The translations under genes were made by a program, and so were the position numbers. Of a stretch of 64,000 bases of DNA, positions 44,215 to 52,325 are shown piece after piece. Below the pieces are notes generated by a model. It was given only the letters and a program-made list of their open reading frames with translations. It did not search any database and was not told the origin of the DNA. Position 1 is the stretch's first letter; each line of letters opens with the position of its first letter. The stretch is from Sulfobacillus sp. (GTDB lineage Bacteria; Bacillota; Sulfobacillia; Sulfobacillales; Sulfobacillaceae), in assembly GCA_027343695.1 (NCBI GenBank), contig DAHWKJ010000030.1, positions 56,650 to 120,649 on the forward strand. Reading direction: 5' to 3'.

Positions 44215-46872
44215 ATGAGAATTTTTGAGATTCCTTCGATGCAGGAATGGGTTCCTGGATATGAAACGGCACTGGGGTTGTGGCATAAGACCCCTGCTGG
44301 AGTTGAATTTGTTCTGCCGGAACGGACGATCGGCGTTTATGGACCCGGCGCCAGGGAATACGAGGCGTGGGATCGGTACGGTTTGGCACTGCAGCTCCGA
44401 GGGATTCCGGTGCCTTGGATTCATCGCGAGGATGTCGATCAATTGCGAGTTGGTTGGAGCCTTTTACTGGAGCCAGACGTCAAGGAGCTATTGCTGGATG
44501 CCTACGCCAAAGTGACGGGGTGGCCGTGGTCCCCCGATGAATACTGGGTGAGGTTTAAAAAATGGCTCGATGCCTGGACGGAACGGCATATGCAGGTGGT
44601 AACGCGGCGGCTTAGTCTACCGCGTACGCTTGGCGGTTCATTGGGTCGCCGGTTGGCTAACCAGGTCCTTGCGGCACCTAGTCTTTGGGCCATTGGCGAA
44701 TCCGATCAAAGACTGGTACTAAATGTGGCCGCCCAGTGGGCGGATGGCGCCCAACGAGCGTTGACTCGAGATCTCAGCGAGAACGTTGATGCATGGACCG
44801 TGCGCATCCGAGATCTAGGGGAAGACACGATTGGACTGAGCGTTCTCGACGATGGCGGACGGGATGTCCGCTTTGCGGTGGTTCAACGATGGGCCGCCTA
44901 TTGGTCCGGTTGGGAACAGTTACAGAGTCAGGCCGAGGCGGTTGTGTCGGATGCGGTCTTAGAGGATTTTTGGGAGCAGGAGTTGCCACGCCTCTACCGC
45001 ATTGGGGCTACGGTACAAATTCCAAAACACTGGGTACGTCACCAGTTGGTGGTTCGCCCGGCGCTGGATGCGGACTGGCGGCCTCAAAGCCTCGACACGC
45101 GCCAATGGTTAGATGTGGATTGGAATGTGCTATTAGATGGCATACCGATGACGGAAGATATGCTGGTCGCCCTCGCCAAGGCCGAGACGCCACGGATCCG
45201 GATCCAACAACAGTGGGTGGTCCTGGATGATCAGTTAGTACGCCGGGCTAAGACTTTATTGCGCACGATTCATCGACGTCGCCAAAGTCTTGGGGCCCTA
45301 TATTTTCGTGAATTGGTGGCAGAACGCTACGATCCCTCCTTGATACCGGAAATCCGGCAGCGCGTGTCAGAGGTTCTCGCTGATTCTCCTCGGGTCGATG
45401 TGGCTGCGGCAGGACTTCGTGGCTCGTTACCGCCCTACCAAGTAGAGGGTGTCGAATGGCTTAGAAGCCGGATGGACCATGGGCTGGGAGCGCTATTGGC
45501 AGACGACATGGGCTTGGGAAAAACAATCGAGGTAATCGCGGCGATTCTTGATTTTTGGCGCGAGCATCCCGATCGTGTGGGACCTATGTTGGTGGTCTGT
45601 CCGCTGTCGGTGGCGACTAATTGGGTGAAGGAATGGCAACGCTTCACATCAAACCTACCGGTGAAGCTCTATCGGGGGACCCGGCGCGTCTTGGCCGTAG
45701 ATGTAGCCAAGCGTGATGTGATCATTACCACGTTTGACACGGTCGTGCGGGATCATAAGAAACTTGCCGCCATTTCATGGGATGGTCTGATTATTGACGA
45801 GGCCCAACACATCAAAAACCGTCATACCCAACGAGCCCAAGCTTTGGCTTCGCTGGATGCCCATTGGCGGGTGGCACTAACGGGGACACCCGTGGAAAAC
45901 CGTTTATTGGATCTGTGGTCTATCATGGACTTGCTAAATCCGGGATGCCTAGGGTCTTCGAAAGACTTTCAACAATACTTCGAGCGTCCGATGAGTCGTG
46001 GCAATGAGGAAGAACGAAAAACGGTGGCGGAAGAGTTAACCCGTGCTGCGGCACCATTTGTCTTGCGACGGACGAAGACGGACCCAGAAATTCGAAAAGA
46101 TCTGCCGGATAAGATGGAGATTACGGAATGGGTCACCTTACAACCCGAACAGGTGGTACTCTACCGGGGAGTGGTGGATCAGTTACTGCATGAACTGGAA
46201 AGGGAAGATAGTATGGAGGCGATGACTCGGCGCGGTATCGTCCTGCGGGCCATTACGGCCCTCAAACAGATCGTTAATCATCCCGCGCAATATCTTAATG
46301 AAGCGCAGGCTGGGCTCGAACAGTCTGGGAAGTTGATGCGGCTGGATGCGCTGTTGGGGGAAAGCGTGGCACGTGGGGATAAGACGGTGGTGTTTACCCA
46401 ATACGTCCGGATGGCACGATTGCTTCACGGCTATGCCAGACAGCGGTATGGTATTCCGGTCGACATCTATCATGGGGGACTGGCGGCCGGAGCTCGCACG
46501 GTTGTCGTGGACACCTTCAATACCTCGCCGGCACCTAGAATTCTTATTGCCTCGCTGAAGGCTGGCGGCGTTGGACTCAATCTACAATCGGCATCCCATG
46601 TAATCCACTATGATCGATGGTGGAATCCTGCCATTGAGGATCAGGCTACCGACCGAGTTTGGCGATTGGGTCAGACTAAGCCCGTCACGAGTTATAAATT
46701 AGTCAGTCGAGGCACGATCGAAGAACGCATTGATGACCTTATTCATCAAAAACATTATTTAACCTCCCTGATCATGGAACCCATGGCCCAACGGCCGATT
46801 ACAGAGTGGAATACCCATGACTTGCGAGAATGGATGGCCTTAGGAGACCGCTATGAAACCGTCAAACGGTAA
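44215..46872 (+). CDS. SNF2-family DNA-dependent ATPase/helicase
   Basis: An 885-aa Swi2/Snf2 translocase of the bacterial RapA/YwqA type. The N-terminal 390 residues are the variable SNF2_N-associated domain. The ATPase starts near LPPYQVEGVEWLRSRM, with Walker A DDMGLGKTIEVIA, Walker B IIDEAQHIKN, ALTGTPVENRLLDLWSI, and the C-terminal helicase lobe ending VGLNLQSASHVIHYDRWWNPAIEDQATDR. ATG 44215 has no ribosome site, and TATACT at 44203 would put the transcription start at the ATG, so the mRNA may be leaderless. It overlaps the SWIM gene by 20 bp. Confidence 0.92.
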   Translation: MRIFEIPSMQEWVPGYETALGLWHKTPAGVEFVLPERTIGVYGPGAREYEAWDRYGLALQLRGIPVPWIHREDVDQLRVGWSLLLEPDVKELLLDAYAKVTGWPWSPDEYWVRFKKWLDAWTERHMQVVTRRLSLPRTLGGSLGRRLANQVLAAPSLWAIGESDQRLVLNVAAQWADGAQRALTRDLSENVDAWTVRIRDLGEDTIGLSVLDDGGRDVRFAVVQRWAAYWSGWEQLQSQAEAVVSDAVLEDFWEQELPRLYRIGATVQIPKHWVRHQLVVRPALDADWRPQSLDTRQWLDVDWNVLLDGIPMTEDMLVALAKAETPRIRIQQQWVVLDDQLVRRAKTLLRTIHRRRQSLGALYFRELVAERYDPSLIPEIRQRVSEVLADSPRVDVAAAGLRGSLPPYQVEGVEWLRSRMDHGLGALLADDMGLGKTIEVIAAILDFWREHPDRVGPMLVVCPLSVATNWVKEWQRFTSNLPVKLYRGTRRVLAVDVAKRDVIITTFDTVVRDHKKLAAISWDGLIIDEAQHIKNRHTQRAQALASLDAHWRVALTGTPVENRLLDLWSIMDLLNPGCLGSSKDFQQYFERPMSRGNEEERKTVAEELTRAAAPFVLRRTKTDPEIRKDLPDKMEITEWVTLQPEQVVLYRGVVDQLLHELEREDSMEAMTRRGIVLRAITALKQIVNHPAQYLNEAQAGLEQSGKLMRLDALLGESVARGDKTVVFTQYVRMARLLHGYARQRYGIPVDIYHGGLAAGARTVVVDTFNTSPAPRILIASLKAGGVGLNLQSASHVIHYDRWWNPAIEDQATDRVWRLGQTKPVTSYKLVSRGTIEERIDDLIHQKHYLTSLIMEPMAQRPITEWNTHDLREWMALGDRYETVKR

Positions 46873-47290
46873 CGAAGAAGCGCTCGAGACTTGGATTGGG
46901 CGGCATGCCGTCGATGGAGTGGATCTCACTCTAGAGGGAGTAGAAGCCGGTGTCTGGGATGCCGAGCAATGGTGTTCGGTGTGGATTCCTATCGTCGAGT
47001 GGGATGATCCCGTGGCAGACTTTTCGAAAAGCCACTGTTCGTGCGGGGAGAGCCCATGCGTTCATCGGGAGGCCGTCTGGGACCTAGTCAGTCCATTATT
47101 GACCCTCGTGGTCCCGGGGCCATCGTACTCGACGTTTTGGACCGAAAAAGAATTTCCGAGCGAATTGGGGCCCGGGGCCAGCTATCTTCGTGAGCGCTTG
47201 CAGCAACTCCAAGACCAAGCGAGGCGTCTGGCTTGGACGGAATTGGCGTACCGAATTCATGCCGAGATGGGCACAAAAAATCGGGATTAG
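46853..47290 (+). CDS. SWIM zinc-finger protein, SNF2 partner
   Basis: A 145-aa protein with a SWIM-type zinc motif (CSCGESPCVH) at about residues 63-72. SWIM proteins are commonly encoded beside SNF2 ATPases, as in YwqB next to YwqA of B. subtilis, and may help bind DNA or target the motor. The start ATG 46853 has TTAGGAGA upstream and lies inside the SNF2 3' end, so the pair is translationally coupled. The C-terminal helices (RERLQQLQDQARRLAWTELAYRIHAEM) look like a coiled coil. Confidence 0.8.
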   Translation: MKPSNGNEEALETWIGRHAVDGVDLTLEGVEAGVWDAEQWCSVWIPIVEWDDPVADFSKSHCSCGESPCVHREAVWDLVSPLLTLVVPGPSYSTFWTEKEFPSELGPGASYLRERLQQLQDQARRLAWTELAYRIHAEMGTKNRD

Positions 47291-47368
47291 CCGCGCTAAT
47301 CCCGTGGTGAGAACCCGATCCCTCAGCCGATCCTCTGGCACTCCACAATCCTTATAGTGCGTCCCATC
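47275..47368 (-). ncRNA. Candidate orphan small RNA, about 94 nt
   Basis: The minus strand has a consensus promoter immediately upstream and a strong terminator at its end: CGGGATTAGC-GCG-GCTAATCCCG then ATTTTTT. In between lies GGACGCACTATAAGGATTGTGGAGTG and other GC-rich, foldable sequence. No gene follows on this strand, as the transcript would end inside the 3' end of the SWIM gene, so it is not an mRNA leader. It matches no RNA family I recognise. A 102-aa ORF overlaps but shows no ribosome site. Confidence 0.55.
47282..47304 (-). terminator. Terminator of the candidate small RNA
   Basis: A 10-bp perfect stem with 3-nt loop is followed by TTTTTT only in the minus direction. In the plus direction it may fold at the end of the SWIM transcript without a T run. 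Confidence 0.8.
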
Positions 47369-47375
47369 AAGTGCT

Positions 47376-47404
47376 ATCATATCATCTGTCTGAAAATTTG
47401 TCAA
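47376..47404 (-). promoter_or_regulatory. Consensus promoter of the candidate small RNA
   Basis: TTGACA, 17-bp spacer, TATGAT on the minus strand is close to perfect. It points toward the terminator at 47282-47304 and away from the SDR gene. Confidence 0.75.
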
Positions 47405-47447
47405 ACCAAGCCAAAGAGCACATCTCTTCGTAGGAGGTACGGCTATT

Positions 47448-48167
47448 GTGAGTCACATTAAACCAGAGGTTATTATAGGCATCACTGGAATCACAGGGGG
47501 GATTGGGCAGGGATTGAAGGCCGCGTGCCTCGATCGCGGTTACCACGTGGTGGGCTTTTCGCGATGTCCTACAGCCGATGCGGTCAAGCTCGACCTCGTC
47601 AAGCTCGACCTCGTCGAGGACGAACCTCCAGTAGCGACCGTGATTAAAGCCACAGCAGAGCGCGTCGGTAACTTCACGGCGTGGGTGAACCTAGCGGGTG
47701 CTGATATTTTGAGCGAACCCCTTCGTAGTATGTCCTATGAAGCCAAGCTGAAACATTTGTGGGAGGTCGACGTATTGGGTAGCGTACGATGTACTCAAGG
47801 AGTTTTGCCCTCCCTCACCGCTGATGGTTGTGTGATCAATATCGGATGGGACGAGGCATTCACCGGACACCAGGGAGTCCATGGAGAGCTTTACGCCATG
47901 GCCAAGGCGGCTGTAATCGCCTATAGCATGAGCCTTGCCAAGACGCTTGAGAGCTCATCGAAAAAGGTATTCGTCTTCTCGCCAGGATGGGTCAGGACAC
48001 GGTGGCATGAAAGTTTGACCAACCAACAACGAGACGCCTATATCCAATTTATAGCGAATGGAGCGTGGCAAACCCCTCAAATGTTAGGCGAAGCCATTGC
48101 GGATCTGATTACCAACCGCGCTGCCATCAGATCGGGGTCTCAGCATGTCCTCCCGGAGCCGTCTTAG
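47448..48167 (+). CDS. Short-chain dehydrogenase/reductase-like protein
   Basis: A 239-aa Rossmann protein with GITGITGGIGQGLK for cofactor binding and NLAGAD. The YxxxK motif is present in ELYAMAKAAV. The usual catalytic Ser, expected about 13 residues before that Tyr, appears replaced: the segment reads INIGWDEAFTGHQGVHGE. Activity may be altered or lost. A 15-bp sequence is repeated in tandem, giving VKLDLVKLDLV near residue 46. GTG 47448 follows TAGGAGGTA. Its last 4 bp overlap the convergent DUF2231 gene. Confidence 0.78.
   Translation: MSHIKPEVIIGITGITGGIGQGLKAACLDRGYHVVGFSRCPTADAVKLDLVKLDLVEDEPPVATVIKATAERVGNFTAWVNLAGADILSEPLRSMSYEAKLKHLWEVDVLGSVRCTQGVLPSLTADGCVINIGWDEAFTGHQGVHGELYAMAKAAVIAYSMSLAKTLESSSKKVFVFSPGWVRTRWHESLTNQQRDAYIQFIANGAWQTPQMLGEAIADLITNRAAIRSGSQHVLPEPS
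47583..47612 (+). repeat. Perfect 15-bp tandem duplication inside the SDR gene
   Basis: GTCAAGCTCGACCTC occurs twice in direct succession, adding the in-frame residues VKLDL. It lies in the region expected to carry the residue that selects NADH over NADPH. Confidence 0.9.
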
Positions 48168-48709
48168 ATCTTAGGTTTAACGCGACTGACATGTGCGATA
48201 CCGACTCCGTGGTTATATACCATGGATCCCCCCAATGTCCCCGTGATGCTCACCATGATCACCGCCGCGATGACTAAAACGGTATCGAGTAAGGACTGTC
48301 GTCCTCGCCCGGTACCGAAGATCGACCATAAAGATTCTTGCCGACTCGTTTTGGGGAATCGTACGAACCAACGCACGATCCAAGCACCCAATGCAAACAC
48401 CCCGGTTAAGACCGCATCACGCTGATGGGCATAAAGAATGGGGGTGGTGGCGGGAGTCCATTTCACAAATTGTTCCGAGATCATACCCGCCGCTGCGGCT
48501 CCTACGATCGCAAACAACGACAAGGTAAGCGCCCAAAAACCGGCACGGTCATAGAATCGGTCGTGCCGCGGCACCAAGTATCCGATAATTTCAATCAATA
48601 GGGTGAGATACAAGAGTGCTATGGGGAAATGCACAACCATCGGGTGGATCGTTGGGGGGAAAATGGCGGTTCCGATGCGAAGCCAGGTGGTGACTAAACT
48701 CTGAATCAT
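48164..48709 (-). CDS. DUF2231 family membrane protein
   Basis: Four hydrophobic helices are visible, with the DUF2231 signature TIHPMVVHFPIALLYLTLL in the first and HQRDAVLTGVF before the third. These proteins often accompany heme or redox proteins, but their function is unknown. I favour ATG 48709, with GGAGG 11 nt upstream; ATG 48727 adds six residues. It shares the minus strand with the ThyX-like gene downstream. Confidence 0.75.
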   Translation of the reverse strand: MIQSLVTTWLRIGTAIFPPTIHPMVVHFPIALLYLTLLIEIIGYLVPRHDRFYDRAGFWALTLSLFAIVGAAAAGMISEQFVKWTPATTPILYAHQRDAVLTGVFALGAWIVRWFVRFPKTSRQESLWSIFGTGRGRQSLLDTVLVIAAVIMVSITGTLGGSMVYNHGVGIAHVSRVKPKI

Positions 48710-48834
48710 TGTGGCAGTATCCTCCATGGGGTCAAATATCGTGTTCTTCGCTGATTGTAGCGATTATCGTATCGGCATGCATTCATCCTCTTCTCATTTT
48801 GACCAGACTCATCCAATTTAGCCACAGAAAGACT

Positions 48835-48880
48835 CAGACCGAAATCCCACAAGGATCCGATTCCGGGGCCTTTCGGTCTG
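48835..48880 (-). terminator. Hairpin downstream of the ThyX-like gene
   Basis: CAGACCGAAA pairs with TTTCGGTCTG (10 bp) around a loop that includes GGATCC. It follows the ThyX-like stop on the minus strand. The T tract is weak. Confidence 0.5.
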
Positions 48881-48885
48881 GGAAA

Positions 48886-50298
48886 TTAGCGCTCGAAGGG
48901 ATCAAATTCCGTCGCCGGAGTGACCCGAATATGCCGAGCGATTTCGGGCATGTGTTGGTCCAGAGCTCGATACATCTCCCATGCGAGCGTCCGATAACTA
49001 AAATGACCGGCTGAACGCGAACGCAGTTCAATGAGATAACAGGCCTCAGCAAGATCCATCACGAATAGAGCTCGTCGTGAGTGGGCTAACGGCAAGAGGT
49101 ACGGAGCCATGGTTGGCGTGGCGGAACCTAGTTTGGCGTAATAGGCTTCAAGCCGTTTTTGGTATGGGAAGTCCGGAGCCAGCTCGCTGAGCATCGACGG
49201 GTGTGTGAATCCCTGCGACAAGGCGAGAGCCGGCACCACTTTGGTAAGGCGGCGATGGCGATTGAAGTCTCGAAATGCTCCAACATCCATGGTGAGATCA
49301 AAGTATAGAGAACCGTTACGCATAAACCGGGGCCATTCGTCGTGGGGTCCCCGATCGGCAAACAAGGTGGCTACTATGTCTTGGCGAAGGCTATGGTCCA
49401 GGTTTTGCACATGATGACGGATCATCCGATAGGACATGGGATAGAATTCATAAAGTGCCATCGCAATCGCATCCGTGGTTGGGTCGCCACTGGCGAGGGT
49501 TAGGTCGACGGATGACGCGACGTCGGATCCCGCGGCAACGGGTAGGACCGTTTTTGCGATGGCGCCAATGGTGTCTGCCAGATGCGCCTGATACGGGCTA
49601 GGAGACGCATACTTAATGAGAGTGGGCGCGACGGGGGCATCGGTCTCTTGTCCTAGGCTAAACGCAGCCTGGTCGGTGACGGCTATTTTCATGCGTTCGG
49701 CAATATCCCGAATTTCAGCGTTGGGCGAGGCCAGCAGTCGACTGATTTGGTTTTCGAGAACGCGCGCGCTGGTAATTTGGCCCACGCTGGTCAATGTGGC
49801 TAAGGGCAGGGCATAACGGGCCACATCAAAGGTGCGGGCTTTGATAGTGCGTTCGTAGGGTCCCCGTTTCATCTCCGGGGGCTTGGGATATTTGTCACTT
49901 AAAGCGGCAAAGCAGGTGTCATATAGGTCACGATATAAGGCAAACAATTCGCTTATCGCGGCGTCGTAGGAGTCTGGGGCTGCTGTCGGGCGGTAGTACG
50001 GGGCGTGGTCGAAATTTTGATAACGGGTGGACCGTTCTTGTCCATCCCAGAGCGGCTCATCCACGATGGTCATGGCGGCCAGCAGGGAGATGTCCTCGAT
50101 GGCTAGGGGAATATGGGCCAGATCGGCAATAGAGGCATGGCCGTATGCGAAATAAAATGTATTAAGAAAATTTGCGGCCTTTTCTTCGGATAGTTCGATT
50201 AGCGTGTCGCGTAATGCGGCATCGGACCGGGAATATTTTGCCATTCCATACGCAGATACTTCGGGTGGGATGTCTCGTAAGGCGTAGACGTTAGGCAT
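48886..50298 (-). CDS. ThyX-like (flavin-dependent thymidylate synthase family) tandem-domain protein
   Basis: A 470-aa protein that looks like two ThyX-type halves. The first half has QERSTRYQNF, which matches the ExSxRY part of the ThyX signature but lacks the preceding RHR. The second half has FRDFNRHRRLTKVVP, which has RHR but no ExSxRY. Single-domain ThyX is about 220-250 aa. Long forms of this sort occur in databases as alternative thymidylate synthases, but function is not established here. AAGGAGAATCC precedes ATG 50298. It should make dTMP if active. Confidence 0.7.
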   Translation of the reverse strand: MPNVYALRDIPPEVSAYGMAKYSRSDAALRDTLIELSEEKAANFLNTFYFAYGHASIADLAHIPLAIEDISLLAAMTIVDEPLWDGQERSTRYQNFDHAPYYRPTAAPDSYDAAISELFALYRDLYDTCFAALSDKYPKPPEMKRGPYERTIKARTFDVARYALPLATLTSVGQITSARVLENQISRLLASPNAEIRDIAERMKIAVTDQAAFSLGQETDAPVAPTLIKYASPSPYQAHLADTIGAIAKTVLPVAAGSDVASSVDLTLASGDPTTDAIAMALYEFYPMSYRMIRHHVQNLDHSLRQDIVATLFADRGPHDEWPRFMRNGSLYFDLTMDVGAFRDFNRHRRLTKVVPALALSQGFTHPSMLSELAPDFPYQKRLEAYYAKLGSATPTMAPYLLPLAHSRRALFVMDLAEACYLIELRSRSAGHFSYRTLAWEMYRALDQHMPEIARHIRVTPATEFDPFER

Positions 50299-50328
50299 GG
50301 ATTCTCCTTAAAATGACGACGTAAAGAA

Positions 50329-50655
50329 TTAACGGTACCGTTGTCCTATGAGTAAAATGGCGGCGGAGCGACCCGCACTTGAGAGTTCTCCAATTTCCGC
50401 AAGTTGACAATCGCCTCCATTGAATAACGCATGAGCGATATGCAACAAGATTCGAGACTCGGGTTCAAACCTTTCTGCTGCACGGTGAATCTGGTTCCAA
50501 TCGATTTGCCGGGTGTCGAGATCTATCCATTGCATGACAGTCTGGCGTTCGTGGTCTCGAAACAGCGGCAGAGACACTGCTTCCATCACGGCGTTCCACT
50601 CCGGAGATTGCTTAATCCATAGATGGCGCCCTATAAGGTATTGGAAAGTAGTCAT
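50329..50655 (-). CDS. Hypothetical protein upstream of the ThyX-like gene
   Basis: A 108-aa soluble protein with a strong ribosome site (TAGGAGAGGATCC) before ATG 50655. It contains FQYLIGRHLWIKQSPEWNAVMEAV and a C-terminal helix rich in Ala (RILLHIAHALFNGGDCQLAEI). No family is recognised. It is 30 bp upstream of the ThyX-like gene, so a joint transcript is likely. Confidence 0.6.
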   Translation of the reverse strand: MTTFQYLIGRHLWIKQSPEWNAVMEAVSLPLFRDHERQTVMQWIDLDTRQIDWNQIHRAAERFEPESRILLHIAHALFNGGDCQLAEIGELSSAGRSAAILLIGQRYR

Positions 50656-50709
50656 CCGGATCCTCTCCTAGTCTCAAATGTCAATATCATTATTGTCGCT
50701 TTTTTTGCC

Positions 50710-50753
50710 GAATCGTGCAAGTTTCTCCCGAGTGGGAGTATCTTGCACGATTC
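50710..50753. repeat. Two-tier inverted repeat
   Basis: GAATCGTGCAAG and CTTGCACGATTC (12 bp, perfect) enclose CTCCC and GGGAG with a 4-nt loop. No T run follows on the plus strand, and on the minus strand an A run follows, so it is not an obvious terminator in either sense. It may be an operator or an RNA stem. Confidence 0.75.
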
Positions 50754-50831
50754 ATATCAGGTAAATTTCTGGGCACGTTGATGGAAGAACGCTGTACAAT
50801 AGATGCAACTCTACGCAAGGAGGCAAGAACG

Positions 50832-50990
50832 ATGGCACGGTACCGAAATTCCGATTATCCAAAACACTTGACTCCCGTCGACCCTGCCCCTAAGACCCGG
50901 CATCGTGGCAAGACGATCTTAGCGCTATTTACTCTAGTGGTATTTCTTTTCTTGATGTTTGGAGGGTTCCTGCAACTCTTTATTCGGTAA
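50832..50990 (+). CDS. Small single-pass membrane protein
   Basis: The 52-aa product has a charged N-terminus (PKHLTPVDPAPKTRHRGK) and one C-terminal helix (TILALFTLVVFLFLMFGGFLQLFI). ATG 50832 is preceded by CAAGGAGGCAAGAACG. The track adds 39 residues that run through the inverted repeat region, without support. The function is unknown. Confidence 0.65.
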   Translation: MARYRNSDYPKHLTPVDPAPKTRHRGKTILALFTLVVFLFLMFGGFLQLFIR

Positions 50991-51014
50991 GGCACATCAA
51001 CGGAAGGAGGTGAG

Positions 51015-51305
51015 ATGATGCGAGATGAATATGGGATGAGTGTCCACGAGGCTAGGCAAGTGGGGTACCTAGAGGGCCATGCGATTGGCTTACAAGAGGG
51101 GATCGAGGCCGGGCTTCAAGAGGGCACCTTAGTGGCATTGCGCACCATGCTGCTCCGGGTTCTGCAGCATCAGTTTGGTGAGATAGCGTCGCCACTGCGT
51201 AGCCAGATTGCCGATGAAGACCACGCCGAGATTTTATCAAATTGGGTGAATCTGTCCTTGTCGAGCCGATCCATCGATGAATTTCAGAATCGGGCTCACT
51301 CGTAG
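51015..51305 (+). CDS. Small protein resembling the Rpn/DUF4351 C-terminal region
   Basis: A 96-aa protein with a Gly-Glu heptad stretch (GYLEGHAIGLQEGIEAGLQEG) followed by LLRVLQHQFGEIASPLRSQI and NWVNLSLSSRSIDEF. This pattern is usual at the end of Rpn-type nuclease/transposase-like proteins and as stand-alone DUF4351 proteins. The catalytic N-terminal domain is missing, so it is either a remnant or a small stand-alone gene. AAGGAGGTG precedes ATG 51015. Its last 10 bp overlap the convergent lysR gene. Confidence 0.6.
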   Translation: MMRDEYGMSVHEARQVGYLEGHAIGLQEGIEAGLQEGTLVALRTMLLRVLQHQFGEIASPLRSQIADEDHAEILSNWVNLSLSSRSIDEFQNRAHS

Positions 51306-52198
51306 TCGGCCAACGCCGGGGATTGGAGTAAGGCTTGAATAAAGTGATGGGCAAGCCTGAGGTTCAATTCGCGGCGATGCACCACATAGAAGTTTCGATA
51401 GAGATTGAGGCCTTGAATTCTCACCGTATGCAATACATCTCGCTCAGCTGGTAGGATGGTAAATGGGGAGAGCACCGTAATCCCGATCCCGGATATCACC
51501 ATGGCCTTGATAGCTTGTGTCGTGGCGAGCACAAGTCGTACCTTTAAGGTCTGGAGATCGATACCCGCTTGATTCAAGGCTTCTTCGAAGGTTTGTCGGG
51601 TTCCCGATCCAGGCTCCCTCAAGATTAACGGTTGTTCCATAAATTCCTTTAAAGTGACCTCTTGACGAGTGGCCCATGGGTGAGAGCGGGCCACCACCGC
51701 ACACGGGCGGTCATCGAGAAATGGACGCACAATGAGTTGCGGGTCGAAGAGGTCGGCCTCGATTAAGCCAACGTGAATCTCTCCCTGGCGTACCCGTTCG
51801 AATACGGTGCGGGAATTTGCCATCATTACGGAAATCTTCGCGGTTGCGGGAAAGGGTAAACCGTGGGATAAGAACCTGGGCAAGACGTATTCCGCAATTG
51901 TGAGGCTGGCTCCAATAGTTAGGGAGCTAGGTTGATGGGCTTTTAGGTCTTCGAGAGCGAGGCGTGAATCGTCAATAGTTTTTAATAGGGTTGTAACAAA
52001 TCGATAAAGCACTTCGCCGGCCGAAGTCAGCTGCACCCCATGATGCGTTCTTAAGAATAACGTCGAATCATAAATCGCCTCCAATTGCTGAATTTGTTGG
52101 CTGACCGCCGATTGCGATAAATTGAGCTGCCGTGCAGCTTGAGATATGGTGCCAAGTTCGGCCACCATTTTGAATGTGGTCCAAATTTGTTCGTTCAC
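51296..52198 (-). CDS. LysR-family transcriptional regulator
   Basis: A 300-aa regulator with an N-terminal HTH (GTISQAARQLNLSQSAVSQQIQQLEA) and a periplasmic-binding-like effector domain from SLTIGASLTIAEYVLPRFL onward. I prefer GTG 52198 (GGAGG 5 nt upstream) over the track's ATG 52210. It is transcribed away from the soeA-like gene across a 127-bp intergenic region, the arrangement in which LysR regulators control the divergent operon. The effector is unknown; CysB- or CbbR-like behaviour cannot be claimed. Confidence 0.88.
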   Translation of the reverse strand: MNEQIWTTFKMVAELGTISQAARQLNLSQSAVSQQIQQLEAIYDSTLFLRTHHGVQLTSAGEVLYRFVTTLLKTIDDSRLALEDLKAHQPSSLTIGASLTIAEYVLPRFLSHGLPFPATAKISVMMANSRTVFERVRQGEIHVGLIEADLFDPQLIVRPFLDDRPCAVVARSHPWATRQEVTLKEFMEQPLILREPGSGTRQTFEEALNQAGIDLQTLKVRLVLATTQAIKAMVISGIGITVLSPFTILPAERDVLHTVRIQGLNLYRNFYVVHRRELNLRLAHHFIQALLQSPALADYE

Positions 52199-52325
52199 GT
52201 GGCCCTCCATAAAAAAATCTAATGATGGTCATAAGAGAAACCGGGTTTTGCTAGGCTCGAGCCCAGTTATCATTATATATGACTTCGCCACAAGGATCTG
52301 TACCTTAAACGTATTGGAGGGCACT

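Noticed and set aside
47096-47404. 102-aa minus-strand ORF over the SWIM 3' end
   Set aside because: No ribosome site, overlaps a real gene, and spans a perfect terminator hairpin. The transcript is better read as a small RNA.
47583-47612. Direct repeat considered as a CRISPR or mobile-element scar
   Set aside because: Only two adjacent 15-bp copies without spacers and in frame, so a simple slippage duplication explains it.
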